A stretch of DNA of 64,000 nt from Nostoc sp. C052 (lineage in GTDB: Bacteria; Cyanobacteriota; Cyanobacteriia; Cyanobacteriales; Nostocaceae): NCBI RefSeq assembly GCF_013393905.1, contig NZ_CP040272.1:1674001-1738000 (forward strand), read 5' to 3'. A program made the translations under genes and the position numbers. Positions within the stretch are counted from its first letter, which is position 1. Each line of letters opens with the position of its first letter. Shown in pieces: positions 8,037-17,277 of this stretch. The notes under the pieces are model-generated. The model was given only the letters and a program-made list of their open reading frames with translations. It made no database searches and was not told where the DNA came from.

Positions 8037-9305
8037 TTATTTGACTGAAACTAGTTTGCGTCCACGCCATGTCCACCCCCAGCCTGTTTCGACTTTGATA
8101 ATAGACGCGATCGCTAATACTGCTATTAACAATCCGCCCAGACTTTGCAACCACCAGTATTTGGTTGAAGTTCCCAGAGCGCGCGATCCTTGTCGCCTGA
8201 CCTGATATTGCAACAGAATTGCTAACCCGGTTAAGCCCATCTCTGCAAAGTGAAAGAGGTTTGGGTGCTTAAGGACTTGAGCGATCGCTATGACAAAACC
8301 AATCCAAGGAATAGTATAAATCAGTAACATCACCCAGATCAAAAGCAGCATCAACATAACACTGCGTTGTGCGCCAACATATAGAATCTTTGTCCAGCCT
8401 TCCCACAGAGCAGACCAGTTACGATACATTCGCAATGAGGCCAGATTTGCTCCTAGATAGTGCTGGAGCTTAAAACCACTCTGTTTGAGCCTACGGGCAA
8501 AAGCAACATCTTCTGCTGGGTAACCAGCAACGGCTCTGTGCATTCCCACAGCATTGTAGGTAGAGGCTCGAAATAAGAGAAATGGCCCGAGAGCATAGGT
8601 CGTTTTTGTCTTTGGATTTTTGACCACTTTCGAGTTCAAGCTGATCGTCAAATTGATAAACATCAGCGGTTGCACTAACCACTCAACCAATGAGTCACAG
8701 ACAATCGTGGGAATAGATGTGAGAAAATCAAGCTGTTGAGCGATCGCGGTTGCAACAACAGCCGAAATAGCATCGGGTTTTAAGCGAACATCAGCATCAA
8801 TAAATAACAAAAAGTCTCCATTAGCGCGTTCTGCGCCTTGCTGACACGCCCAGTTCTTACCTGTCCAGAATTGGTCAGTTGGTCTGGGTTTCCCGGTGAG
8901 AATGTTCAATCTGGGATCAGCTAATTGTATATTTAGAGCTTGGAGAATTTCTGGGGTGCGATCGCTGGATTGATCGTCTACAATCCACACGTCCAATTGC
9001 TTTGCGGATAAGCGAGTGCTAGACACAACTGATTGCACACAATCTGCAATATTTTCTTCCTCATTAAAAGCTGGGATAATCACTGAAATTTTAGGCAATT
9101 CCACCTCAGAGAAAGTTCCTTCTGAGTGGGTTGTGATTTTAGGTAGCTGTTTTATTGCCTGATGCAGAGAAATTAGATAAGCAGTCAATGTCAAGATAGA
9201 AACTGATAAAACGGTGAGTAAAATCAAATCAACATCATTGAGAAACATTAGATGCGGTGGGTAAAGTGATAGTTGAAAAAGAGGCAAGGGAGTAAAGGGT
9301 TTCAT
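8037..9305 (-). CDS. Membrane glycosyltransferase family 2
   Basis: A 422-residue protein with a GT-A fold domain between an N-terminal membrane helix (about residues 28-48) and two or three C-terminal helices (about 320-405). Diagnostic motifs are KISVIIPAFNEEENI, the nucleotide-sugar segment VDDQSSDRT, and the metal-binding IDADV. The layout and the GKNWACQQGA segment are those of the CruC/HpnB-like group, which includes carotenoid and hopanoid-associated transferases in bacteria. The acceptor cannot be read from sequence. An internal ATG 57 bp downstream could be the true start, since the first residues add only a short proline-rich tail. It shares a transcript with the small secreted protein after it. 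Confidence 0.8.
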   Translation of the reverse strand: MKPFTPLPLFQLSLYPPHLMFLNDVDLILLTVLSVSILTLTAYLISLHQAIKQLPKITTHSEGTFSEVELPKISVIIPAFNEEENIADCVQSVVSSTRLSAKQLDVWIVDDQSSDRTPEILQALNIQLADPRLNILTGKPRPTDQFWTGKNWACQQGAERANGDFLLFIDADVRLKPDAISAVVATAIAQQLDFLTSIPTIVCDSLVEWLVQPLMFINLTISLNSKVVKNPKTKTTYALGPFLLFRASTYNAVGMHRAVAGYPAEDVAFARRLKQSGFKLQHYLGANLASLRMYRNWSALWEGWTKILYVGAQRSVMLMLLLIWVMLLIYTIPWIGFVIAIAQVLKHPNLFHFAEMGLTGLAILLQYQVRRQGSRALGTSTKYWWLQSLGGLLIAVLAIASIIKVETGWGWTWRGRKLVSVK

Positions 9306-9315
9306 TGGCTATGAG

Positions 9316-9433
9316 TAAGTAGGTCGGCGTAAATAATTATCGTTAGGATAAGGCAGGGAGCAGGGAGAGAAAGAGTTTGAGCCTTGTTTATTTTTCTTCA
9401 CATAGTTTAGTTTTTTCACACCCACTTACTTAA
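9316..9433 (+). repeat. MITE-like family D element
   Basis: Ends are imperfect inverted repeats: left taagtaggtcggcgtaaata, right cacacccacttactta. The interior (ggataaggcagggagcaggg, then gagccttgtttatttttctt) is shared with the copy at 40034-40164. It fills most of the gap between the glycosyltransferase and the kinase/phosphatase gene. Confidence 0.8.
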
Positions 9434-9597
9434 TAAGTAATGGGTATTTACTTATTACTTATTTAAAGAATGCGAAAAATAACTTTTCCCACTGCAAATT
9501 TTACTCAGAAAGGATTGTGCATGAATTTTTAACCCCTGAAAATGTACAAAATCAACACCTTAGCTTCTGTCCCCTGTCCTGTGCCTCTTCCAGTCAG

Positions 9598-12500
9598 TTA
9601 TTTCTGCTTAATCACCAGCAATGTAATGTCATCAAATATTTTCTGCTCACCAATGTGATGACGCACATCTTCAATTACTGTATATCTAATTTCCTGAGCA
9701 GATTTCTGCCAATGCTGACTCACGACTTGGCATAATCGCTCTAATCCATAGAGTTCATCGAGCAGGTTGGCTGCTTCTGTAATCCCATCAGTATAAAGAA
9801 TCATCCCGTCACCCGACTGTAACTCCACATCTAGATAAGAAACAAATTGACTGATGTCTTCGACTAGCCCGATGGGGAATCCTAAATCATTGGTTTTCAC
9901 TAGTTCGATCGCACCATCGGCTCGCACAATCAGCACTTCCTCATGCTGTCCGCTCAATCTCAATCGACCAGCATGATAATCCATTAATGTCAATGTCAGA
10001 TTGCGATCGGAGTTCATGCGTTGCACATTTTCATAAATCACGCGATTGAGTGTACTCAAAAATCGGACGGCATCGGTTTCCTGGTTGATTAACAGCGTTC
10101 GCACGGCAGTTTGCACCATGAGCATCAAGACACCGCTTTCTAGTCCATGCCCAGTCACGTCCCCGATGCCGATTTTCACCAAGCCCCGATCCTGTAGCAC
10201 ATCATAGTAGTCGCCTCCCACCTCATCGGCAGGTTCCATGAATCCAGCAATCTCTAAACCTGGAATTTGGCTGAGTTCTGACTCTTTCGGCAAAATCATC
10301 CGCTGAAGTTGGCGCGTTACATCTAGCTCGGTACTCATTCGCAGATTTTCCGATTGTAGCCGCTGATTGAGCAGGATAATTTCCTGGTTTGCCTGAGCTA
10401 AGTCAGCTGTGCGATCTTCGACTTTTTGCTCCAAGGTGCGGTAGAACGAAGCATTCTCTAGGGCGATCGCAGCTTGAGCCGATAATACATTCAGCACTGT
10501 TAACCTTGCAGAGGTGAAGGTATCGGTTGCGAGAGCGTTTTCTAAATAGAGAATACCGCTAAGATTGCCCTGGTTCAGAATGGGGGCACAAAGGATCGAT
10601 CGCGGCTGGGTCTGGAAAATATAAGGATCAACCGTAAACAACCCCTCCTGAACGGCATCCCTCAAGACTAAATTTTCTCGGGTTCGTTGCACATAGTTAA
10701 CGATCGAAATGGGGAGTTGTGTGTCTGTCAGGGGGCGAGTTTCTACTATAATTTCTATATCTCGATCAATGATGTGTCCTGCCGCTTCAATCCGTAGTTC
10801 ACTGCTGTGGTTCAGGAGTAAGTAGCCTTTTTGAGCGCCTGCATTTTCGATCGCCAGTTGCAGCAGTTTTTCCAGCAAGCGATCGAGGACAATCTCGCCA
10901 GAAATTGCCTGTGCTGCCTGAATAACGGTTTCCAAGTCCAGGTCTTGACCTAGTGAGCGACTGCTGGTTTTGCTAGATATGGAGATGCCAGTCATCAGAT
11001 CCAGGGTAGAGCGATCGCGCAACTGCTGATATTGGGCATCAATTTGCTCGACTTTAAATGTAGCTCCCCAACGCAGATAGTTATGACGAGCATCTAGCAG
11101 ATATCCCTGCGCTACCCGCTCTTGACCCAAATTGAAATAGAACTTTGCTGCTAACTCATTGGCGAGGGCTTCTTCATGGGTATATTCCTGAGTTCTGGCG
11201 GCTTGAATGGCCCGCTCATAGGAACGCATGGCGTTGAGATTGTTTCCTAGCACCCGCAGCCGCTCTGCTTCCACCAGGTCATAGCGATGTTGGTAATTTT
11301 CTGGACAGTATTTTGCCCATTGTTTTGCCTGGCGTTGGTTGCTCTTTACCTGGCGCAAATATCGGCGACGATCTGCTTTGGTAGCGATCGCACACAATGC
11401 CAAACACGCTAGGGATTCATAGAAGTAGCGATTGGCGTATCCCGGTGTCACCGGGGCAGATTCTTCCCAGGGTTTCGCTAGTCTAGCAGCCTGTAGCGAC
11501 CCGGCATAGTCCCCAGCGTAGTAAAGCCACATCGCTTTCGCAATGTAAGTGTAGAATATGGGAATTCCCAGCCGATTGTTGATAAAAACTGGGAGCATCT
11601 CATCTTCATTAAACGCTGACCCCACCAATCGAGTCGGCTCTGTGGCATCGCCTTGCAAGTTCAAGACCAGTTGGTGCCAGGGCTGCGTTTGATAGACGAT
11701 CGCCTCCTGGTTAAATCGTCGGAATTGGGCGGTGTATTCCTGAAAAGCATTGGCTACGGTTGAGAGGGGTTCACCCAAAAAAAGCTGGTGAATGCAGTAA
11801 GCTGAAGCCGCGATCGAGGCATACTCTTGATTTCCCAGTTCTAGCCCTTCCTGGTAGGCATTGAGCAAAACTGCCAGGGATGGGCGTAGTGGCTCTTTCC
11901 AGTGACGAATGCAGGATTCATAGGCAACGATAGTCATTGTCCGGTAGATGCGATCGTTGAATCGAGCCAGTATTCGTAAGCTGACCTGGCTAAATCGGTA
12001 AGCCCCGTCAATATCTCCCAGACCTACCCGTAGCATCACCCCGTAGGCAACACCTTGCACCGAAGACGAGCTAGAACTGCCATAACGAACGACCAAATTC
12101 ACCACTCGCAGCGCCAGAACTGCCACTAACAGAGGTGCAACATTCACCGAAGCCATCGCTGCCGATCCTAATAGTTGCACGGCTGCTAGTTTGTAAGGAT
12201 CGGTCATGGGAGGGAGTGATTCTAGTTGCGCTAGCGAAAGCCTGCCCACAATCCAGAAGCGGGTGCGGAGCAATTCTAATCCCACTCGCAGCCGATTAGG
12301 ATTCCGGGGCAGCGGTTCGCCTAAGCGCGCCATCGCACTCACAATGGTGTCCAAGGCTGCCTGTAAATTATTTTGAGCCGTGTAGGCTCCCACTCTGACC
12401 TGATAGGCTTTGACGCAATCAAGAATGGTTTTGGCATCGTGCAAAATCCGTTCTACCAGACGCTCTGTCTCTGCAAAATCTCCGTTTAAATAAGCCGATT

Positions 12501-14904
12501 CTGCGGCTTCTTCATGGAGTGCAAGAGTCAATGCATACTGCCGTTGCCAGCTTTGCTCTCCTAGTAAATCAATGCCAGTCAGCAAGTAGCGGATGGCAGT
12601 TTCGTAGGCGGCGGAGTCTTTGGCTTTCTTACCAGCGATCAGATTCAGTGTCGCCAATTCATTCCGTTGTGCCGAGTCGGTAATCAGGTTGATGCCAATA
12701 TTGAGTTGATTGACGATATCAAAAATTCGCTCTTCTCGCTTTTCTGGGGGGGTGTGGTCGAGTAGCAGTTGTCCGATCTGACGGTGAATGGTCTGCTTTT
12801 CGGCATCTGGAATTAGGGAATAAGCAACCTGTTGGACGCGATCGTGGAGGAACTTGAACACCACAACTAAATCTGCGGAAGTTTGCTCCTCTATACTGGT
12901 AAACTTGTAATTCTCTCCCAGTGGTAGGATCAATCCTTCTTGCACCCCTTGCCAAAGGTCGCGTGCTAATGTAGCTGGAGAAGATTCAGAGATGATTGAC
13001 AGGGTTTGAGAATCAAACTGATTCCCAATACACGCAGCTAGTTTCAGTGCTCGTTGGGTTTGGGGAGGCATTTTTTGCATCTTGCCCGTCATCAACTCTA
13101 CAACGTTGTCGGGTACTGGAGCCGCTCGCAGTTGCACTAAATCCCATTGCCAGCGCCCCAATTGCTCATCGAAGTTGAGCAATCCATCTTCGTACAGGGA
13201 CTTGAGAAACCTATTGGTAAAGAATGGATTGCCATCGGTGACTTGCAGGAGCAATTCTGCTAGGGGAGTTGCCTGTTCGGCAGTACAGTTAAATGTGTCA
13301 AGGATGAGTTGGGTAATGTTTGTCAGTGTCAGGGGCGAAAGTTCAATCTGGCTGACGATGACCTTGGCTTGGCGAATTTCCTCGATCGCCACCATCAAGG
13401 GATGAACTGGACTCACTTCATTGCTGCGATATGCCCCCACCAGAAACAAGAACTGACTATCAGCAGATGTCATCAACCGATTAATCAACTTGAGAGATGC
13501 AGAATCTACCCACTGTAAGTCATCCAGAAAAATTACTAGGGGATGTTCTGACTGAGTAAATACCTTAATGAAATTTTGGAATACTAAGTTGAAACGGTTT
13601 TGCGCCTCTCTCGATCCGAGTTCCGGCGGTGCAATCTGTTTGCCAATAATCAGTTCCACCTCTGGAATCACATCAATCACCACCTGACCATTGTTTCCCA
13701 AGGTGTTGAGTAGTTGCGATCGCCAGCGATCAATTTGTGCTGGGCTTTCTGTCAGCAGTTGGCGCAGTAGTTCTTGAAATGCCTGAATTAAACCAGAGTA
13801 GGGAATGTTGCGCTGAAACTGATCGTATTTCCCCGAAATGAAATATCCTTTTTTGCGTGTAATCGGTTTATGAATTTCATTCACTAGAGCCGACTTGCCA
13901 ATGCCAGAATATCCAGCAACTAACATGAGTTCGCTTTTGTGATTCCCGCCAGTGACAACGCGATCGAATCCTGTTAGCAGTGTTTCCACTTCTAGCTCGC
14001 GGCCATAGAGCTTTTGGGGAATCTGAAACTTCCCTGATGCATCTTCTTGCCCCAATGTAAAGGATGCAATTTGATTTCCCTGCCGAATTTGCTGCCAACA
14101 CTGTTGCAAATCGGCTCTAATCCCATAGGCGCTTTGATAGCGATCCTCGGCATTCTTGGCCAGCAGTTTTAAAACAATTTGAGACACCATCACGGGAATC
14201 TCAGGGTGAATTAGATGGGGCGGCTCCGGTTGTTTTGCCAGATGACAGTGGATCAATTCCATTGCGTCGGTGACGGCGAACACCGGAGTTCCCGTCAGCA
14301 ATTCATAGAAGGTTGCCCCTAAGGAGTAAAAATCGGTGCGATAGTCTAGGGTACGGTTCATCCGACCTGTTTGCTCTGGGGATAAGTAGAGCAATGTTCC
14401 TTCTAAAACACTGGGGCTGCTCATAGAGGGATTTTCCCGCGATAGCACTGTCGCATTGCCAAAATCAATCAGCTTTACTTGTTTGGAAATTGGATGCAAC
14501 AGAATATTGGCGGGGGTAATATCTTTGTGAATCACATTGGCAGCATGAACCTGACCGATAATTTCCGTTAAGGCGATCGCTAGTTCTAAAAATTCCTCCA
14601 GATCAAGGCGGCGCTGTTGTAAGACTTGATACAACGATTCGCCGCCAAAATCTTCTAATACCAGAGCCAACCCATGCCGATATTTGATCAAATCATAAGC
14701 AGCCGCCACGCCTGCGCCATGCAGCCGATTGATGATGTCATACTCCAGGCGATACCTGCTCAATTCTTCCAGGCTGGGATATTCTGCCTGCATCACCTTC
14801 AAAATCACAGATTGCGGTTGATGATTGCTGCGCCCCCGATAAACTAGCGAACGACTCCCCTCATAGAGGGTTGAAAGCACTTCATAACCTGCGATCGTGA
14901 CCAT
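9598..14904 (-). CDS. Ser/Thr kinase - AAA ATPase - GAF - SpoIIE phosphatase signalling protein
   Basis: A 1768-residue cytoplasmic signalling protein. Residues 1 to about 270 form a Ser/Thr kinase with VIHKDITPANIL near 123 and the metal motif IDFGNAT. An AAA_16-type ATPase has its Walker A, AGYSGIGKSALVNEI, near 330. A long helical, TPR-like region runs to about 1300. A GAF domain sits around 1335-1490, then a coiled coil (EQKVEDRTADLAQANQE). A SpoIIE/PP2C phosphatase is at 1555-1768, with EPADEVGGDYYD and GIGDVTGHG supplying metal-binding Asp residues. In cyanobacteria this kinase/ATPase scaffold more often ends in a histidine kinase. Here it ends in a phosphatase, so one chain may add and remove phosphate on Ser/Thr. 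The start is 14 bp after the porin stop, which suggests an operon. Confidence 0.9.
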   Translation of the reverse strand: MVTIAGYEVLSTLYEGSRSLVYRGRSNHQPQSVILKVMQAEYPSLEELSRYRLEYDIINRLHGAGVAAAYDLIKYRHGLALVLEDFGGESLYQVLQQRRLDLEEFLELAIALTEIIGQVHAANVIHKDITPANILLHPISKQVKLIDFGNATVLSRENPSMSSPSVLEGTLLYLSPEQTGRMNRTLDYRTDFYSLGATFYELLTGTPVFAVTDAMELIHCHLAKQPEPPHLIHPEIPVMVSQIVLKLLAKNAEDRYQSAYGIRADLQQCWQQIRQGNQIASFTLGQEDASGKFQIPQKLYGRELEVETLLTGFDRVVTGGNHKSELMLVAGYSGIGKSALVNEIHKPITRKKGYFISGKYDQFQRNIPYSGLIQAFQELLRQLLTESPAQIDRWRSQLLNTLGNNGQVVIDVIPEVELIIGKQIAPPELGSREAQNRFNLVFQNFIKVFTQSEHPLVIFLDDLQWVDSASLKLINRLMTSADSQFLFLVGAYRSNEVSPVHPLMVAIEEIRQAKVIVSQIELSPLTLTNITQLILDTFNCTAEQATPLAELLLQVTDGNPFFTNRFLKSLYEDGLLNFDEQLGRWQWDLVQLRAAPVPDNVVELMTGKMQKMPPQTQRALKLAACIGNQFDSQTLSIISESSPATLARDLWQGVQEGLILPLGENYKFTSIEEQTSADLVVVFKFLHDRVQQVAYSLIPDAEKQTIHRQIGQLLLDHTPPEKREERIFDIVNQLNIGINLITDSAQRNELATLNLIAGKKAKDSAAYETAIRYLLTGIDLLGEQSWQRQYALTLALHEEAAESAYLNGDFAETERLVERILHDAKTILDCVKAYQVRVGAYTAQNNLQAALDTIVSAMARLGEPLPRNPNRLRVGLELLRTRFWIVGRLSLAQLESLPPMTDPYKLAAVQLLGSAAMASVNVAPLLVAVLALRVVNLVVRYGSSSSSSVQGVAYGVMLRVGLGDIDGAYRFSQVSLRILARFNDRIYRTMTIVAYESCIRHWKEPLRPSLAVLLNAYQEGLELGNQEYASIAASAYCIHQLFLGEPLSTVANAFQEYTAQFRRFNQEAIVYQTQPWHQLVLNLQGDATEPTRLVGSAFNEDEMLPVFINNRLGIPIFYTYIAKAMWLYYAGDYAGSLQAARLAKPWEESAPVTPGYANRYFYESLACLALCAIATKADRRRYLRQVKSNQRQAKQWAKYCPENYQHRYDLVEAERLRVLGNNLNAMRSYERAIQAARTQEYTHEEALANELAAKFYFNLGQERVAQGYLLDARHNYLRWGATFKVEQIDAQYQQLRDRSTLDLMTGISISSKTSSRSLGQDLDLETVIQAAQAISGEIVLDRLLEKLLQLAIENAGAQKGYLLLNHSSELRIEAAGHIIDRDIEIIVETRPLTDTQLPISIVNYVQRTRENLVLRDAVQEGLFTVDPYIFQTQPRSILCAPILNQGNLSGILYLENALATDTFTSARLTVLNVLSAQAAIALENASFYRTLEQKVEDRTADLAQANQEIILLNQRLQSENLRMSTELDVTRQLQRMILPKESELSQIPGLEIAGFMEPADEVGGDYYDVLQDRGLVKIGIGDVTGHGLESGVLMLMVQTAVRTLLINQETDAVRFLSTLNRVIYENVQRMNSDRNLTLTLMDYHAGRLRLSGQHEEVLIVRADGAIELVKTNDLGFPIGLVEDISQFVSYLDVELQSGDGMILYTDGITEAANLLDELYGLERLCQVVSQHWQKSAQEIRYTVIEDVRHHIGEQKIFDDITLLVIKQK

Positions 14905-14918
14905 AGAGCATAGCTACA

Positions 14919-16730
14919 TTAAAACAAGAATTGCAGTCGGAGAACATTACCAAAGACAGTAGGATTGTCGCTAAAGTTATTGGCGTTAAAGGTGGCGAAA
15001 AAAGTCGGTACAATTGTCAGATTACTACTAATTGGGTAAGCATAGGTCGCTTCCAGATCAAATTCCGTGCCACCGTTGCCATTGCCTGCCACAAAGAATT
15101 GACGACCTGACAAAATATTAAACGGCACGACCAGCGATAGGGTTCCTAGCGCTCCTTTCCGTCCCAAGTCTGGTAGAGCTGCACCTAATTGAAACGCTTG
15201 TACATTGGCAGAGCCACTCTGAATTAGGGGGTTGACTGGATTGATACCTGCTTGGGTATAGGAATAGCGCCCAAATAGGGCGAACGTTGGGGCGATTTTC
15301 CAGTCGAAATTAAAGACGAAGTTGTCTGAATCAATATCATTTAAGCTGCCCCCAAATCCATCATCTACCACACCTCTGAGGGAGTTAGTCAGGAAAAAAG
15401 GGAAGTTGGGCTGAGAGGGTGGTGAGGCGGGAGGAGCCTGACTGTGGCTGCGCGTGTACAGGAAGCGGAGCGTTGTTTGCGGGGAGGGGGAGTAAGCAAG
15501 TTCCGCCAGCAACGAATAAGAGCCGTTAAACAGTCCGCGCTCTGGGTTAGCAGCACCATCTCCACCAAAGTACTGTAGTGAGGCATCATTGCGGTTCAGG
15601 TATCCTGCTTGAAACGCCAGCTTTGAGCTGATCTGCCAGTTGAGAATTGCTCCTGCACCAGACAAGCCACTGTTTGCCAAGGTACTTTGATAGGAATTGA
15701 GACCACTAGCTCCATTGACAACGTTTGTGTAGGGGTTTACATCAAAGTGACGAAATGTCAAGATGCGCGGCCCGACTACAGCATTGACTGAATTGCTGAT
15801 AGGAAATTGATATTTCAACTCAAATAGGCCGATACTATTGGGTGCGAGGGGATTGACCGGATTAGAATCAGCGTAGGGTACACCAAAGGTACTGGCAAAG
15901 CCAGCTGAACTGTAGGTACTGCTGGGCGGACTGCCATTCCCGGCGGCCAAAATTGTCGTGAGAGTATCTCGACCGCTAAATGAAGACGACAAAATCAGAT
16001 AGGTCGATTGACTGAAGGTTGTTGAGGCAGTGCGGCTAGTTGTGGTGACTATTGGCTCTAATTTACCAGTGGCAGGATTGGGAGATCGCAGCGCTAGTCT
16101 AGCAGCGGGAAGTGAGTTAGGGATTGGAACACCTTCTGCTTTCACATCTCCACTGGCAAATGCCTGACTGACATTGAAAGAAGACAGAACATTAAGGCGG
16201 GTTGTTGCAGAAAACTGTTGTGCCTTGAGCGTAGCAGTACGAGTCTCTAAGCTGTCTACTCGACCTCGCAGCGTCCCCAGTTCTGTGGCGAACTCTGCTT
16301 GCAGTTTTTGCAACGTTGCTAAGTCTTCTTTTGTCACCAGAGCGGTTGTTGCAGTGGCAATCAATTCGTTCACGCGATCGAGGCAGGCATTGATCCCTGC
16401 CGCAAATTCATAGCGGGTCAGCGATCGATTGCCACGATAAGTGTTGTTTGGGTATCCTGCAATACAGCCGTAGCGCTCAACCAGGGATTGTAGTGCCTGA
16501 AATGCCCAGTCTGTGGGCTTGACATCGGTCAATTGGGAAACTGAAGTCACTTGAGTCAGGGCATCCTCTGAGGGATTCAACGGTTCATCCAATCTGGTGG
16601 GTGATGCACCATCTTCGACTCTTGGGGGTGCTGCTAACCCCTTGGAGGTGGATAGGAGGATGACTGCCAACACCGCAGATTTCAGCCATGCTCGACCCAT
16701 TCTGTTTGTTACAATCTCACTTATCAACAA
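14919..16730 (-). CDS. Iron-uptake-type porin with SLH domain
   Basis: A 603-residue outer-membrane protein. An N-terminal signal peptide (LKSAVLAVILLSTSKGLAA) is followed by one SLH domain, DVKPTDWAFQALQSLVERYG to about residue 115, which anchors to peptidoglycan or its polymers. A coiled-coil spacer comes next (LATLQKLQAEFATELGTL). The rest is an OprB-like beta-barrel ending in the aromatic residue of FLF, as expected for BAM recognition. This architecture is standard for cyanobacterial porins, some of which are linked to iron uptake. Two starts compete. The TTG at 16730 has GAGGAG at good spacing, while the ATG at 16700 lacks one, so I prefer TTG. The kinase/phosphatase gene follows 14 bp later. 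Confidence 0.88.
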   Translation of the reverse strand: MLISEIVTNRMGRAWLKSAVLAVILLSTSKGLAAPPRVEDGASPTRLDEPLNPSEDALTQVTSVSQLTDVKPTDWAFQALQSLVERYGCIAGYPNNTYRGNRSLTRYEFAAGINACLDRVNELIATATTALVTKEDLATLQKLQAEFATELGTLRGRVDSLETRTATLKAQQFSATTRLNVLSSFNVSQAFASGDVKAEGVPIPNSLPAARLALRSPNPATGKLEPIVTTTSRTASTTFSQSTYLILSSSFSGRDTLTTILAAGNGSPPSSTYSSAGFASTFGVPYADSNPVNPLAPNSIGLFELKYQFPISNSVNAVVGPRILTFRHFDVNPYTNVVNGASGLNSYQSTLANSGLSGAGAILNWQISSKLAFQAGYLNRNDASLQYFGGDGAANPERGLFNGSYSLLAELAYSPSPQTTLRFLYTRSHSQAPPASPPSQPNFPFFLTNSLRGVVDDGFGGSLNDIDSDNFVFNFDWKIAPTFALFGRYSYTQAGINPVNPLIQSGSANVQAFQLGAALPDLGRKGALGTLSLVVPFNILSGRQFFVAGNGNGGTEFDLEATYAYPISSNLTIVPTFFATFNANNFSDNPTVFGNVLRLQFLF

Positions 16731-17016
16731 TTTACACTCCTCAAAACTTAAATTTTGGAAATTAGCGGTAATCCCTGATCAAAAGAGGCAGGCGAGAAAG
16801 ATTCTGTAATTTCCCTGCCATAAGGGTTCAGAGCAACCAAATTTATGATATTTTTGTTTGATTTCTGATGGGTTCAACCCCAACCATTAAAACTTTACAA
16901 TTTATAGTTCAACAGGTTAAAAATATTCTCAGCAATTGACAATTAAATTTTTGCGACAGTGCCTTCAGGTACAGGCAATATTTTTAGCTGTCTTTGTTCT
17001 CGTATCCCTTGCTCCC
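16731..17016. other. Intergenic region between divergent genes
   Basis: AT-rich stretch between the porin and panC-cmk with no convincing gene. It should hold the porin promoter on the - strand. Short open frames here have no recognisable features. Confidence 0.5.
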
Positions 17017-17148
17017 AATACGGTTCGGTTAAGGTTTTTTGATGAAAATTTTAGATCGCAAAGACGCGATGAATCGCCGTCAAGACAAAAGACTGATTAT
17101 TGTAGAGACTGTGATTTATCGCGTCTCTTGCTTTCATCAAACCGTATT
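17017..17148 (+). repeat. MITE-like family E element
   Basis: Outer arms aatacggtt...tttgatgaaaa and tttcatcaaaccgtatt are inverted, and an inner pair (agacgcgatgaatcgc and gatttatcgcgtct) is inverted again. The inner block, with gacaaaagactgattatt, recurs at the right edge of the window (63957-64000), and a short palindromic fragment recurs at 47783-47804. Confidence 0.75.
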
Positions 17149-17186
17149 GCTCTCACTCGCCTCAGCTAGACATGATATGAGAAGCT

Positions 17187-17234
17187 TAACTCTTCCCTCG
17201 ATTTCAGATATAACTCTTCCCTCGATTTCAGATA
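17187..17234 (+). repeat. Perfect 24-bp tandem duplication upstream of panC-cmk
   Basis: taactcttccctcgatttca plus gata occurs twice back to back without a mismatch, ending 43 bp before the GTG start. Its position suggests the leader or promoter region, but no known binding site is evident. Confidence 0.85.
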
Positions 17235-17277
17235 TAAACTAACGGGGGAGGGATCGATAAGAACTAGGGGTATTTTT

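Noticed and set aside
13082..13518. Open frames of 60-107 codons opposite the kinase/phosphatase gene
   Set aside because: They lie wholly inside a long, well-supported gene on the other strand.
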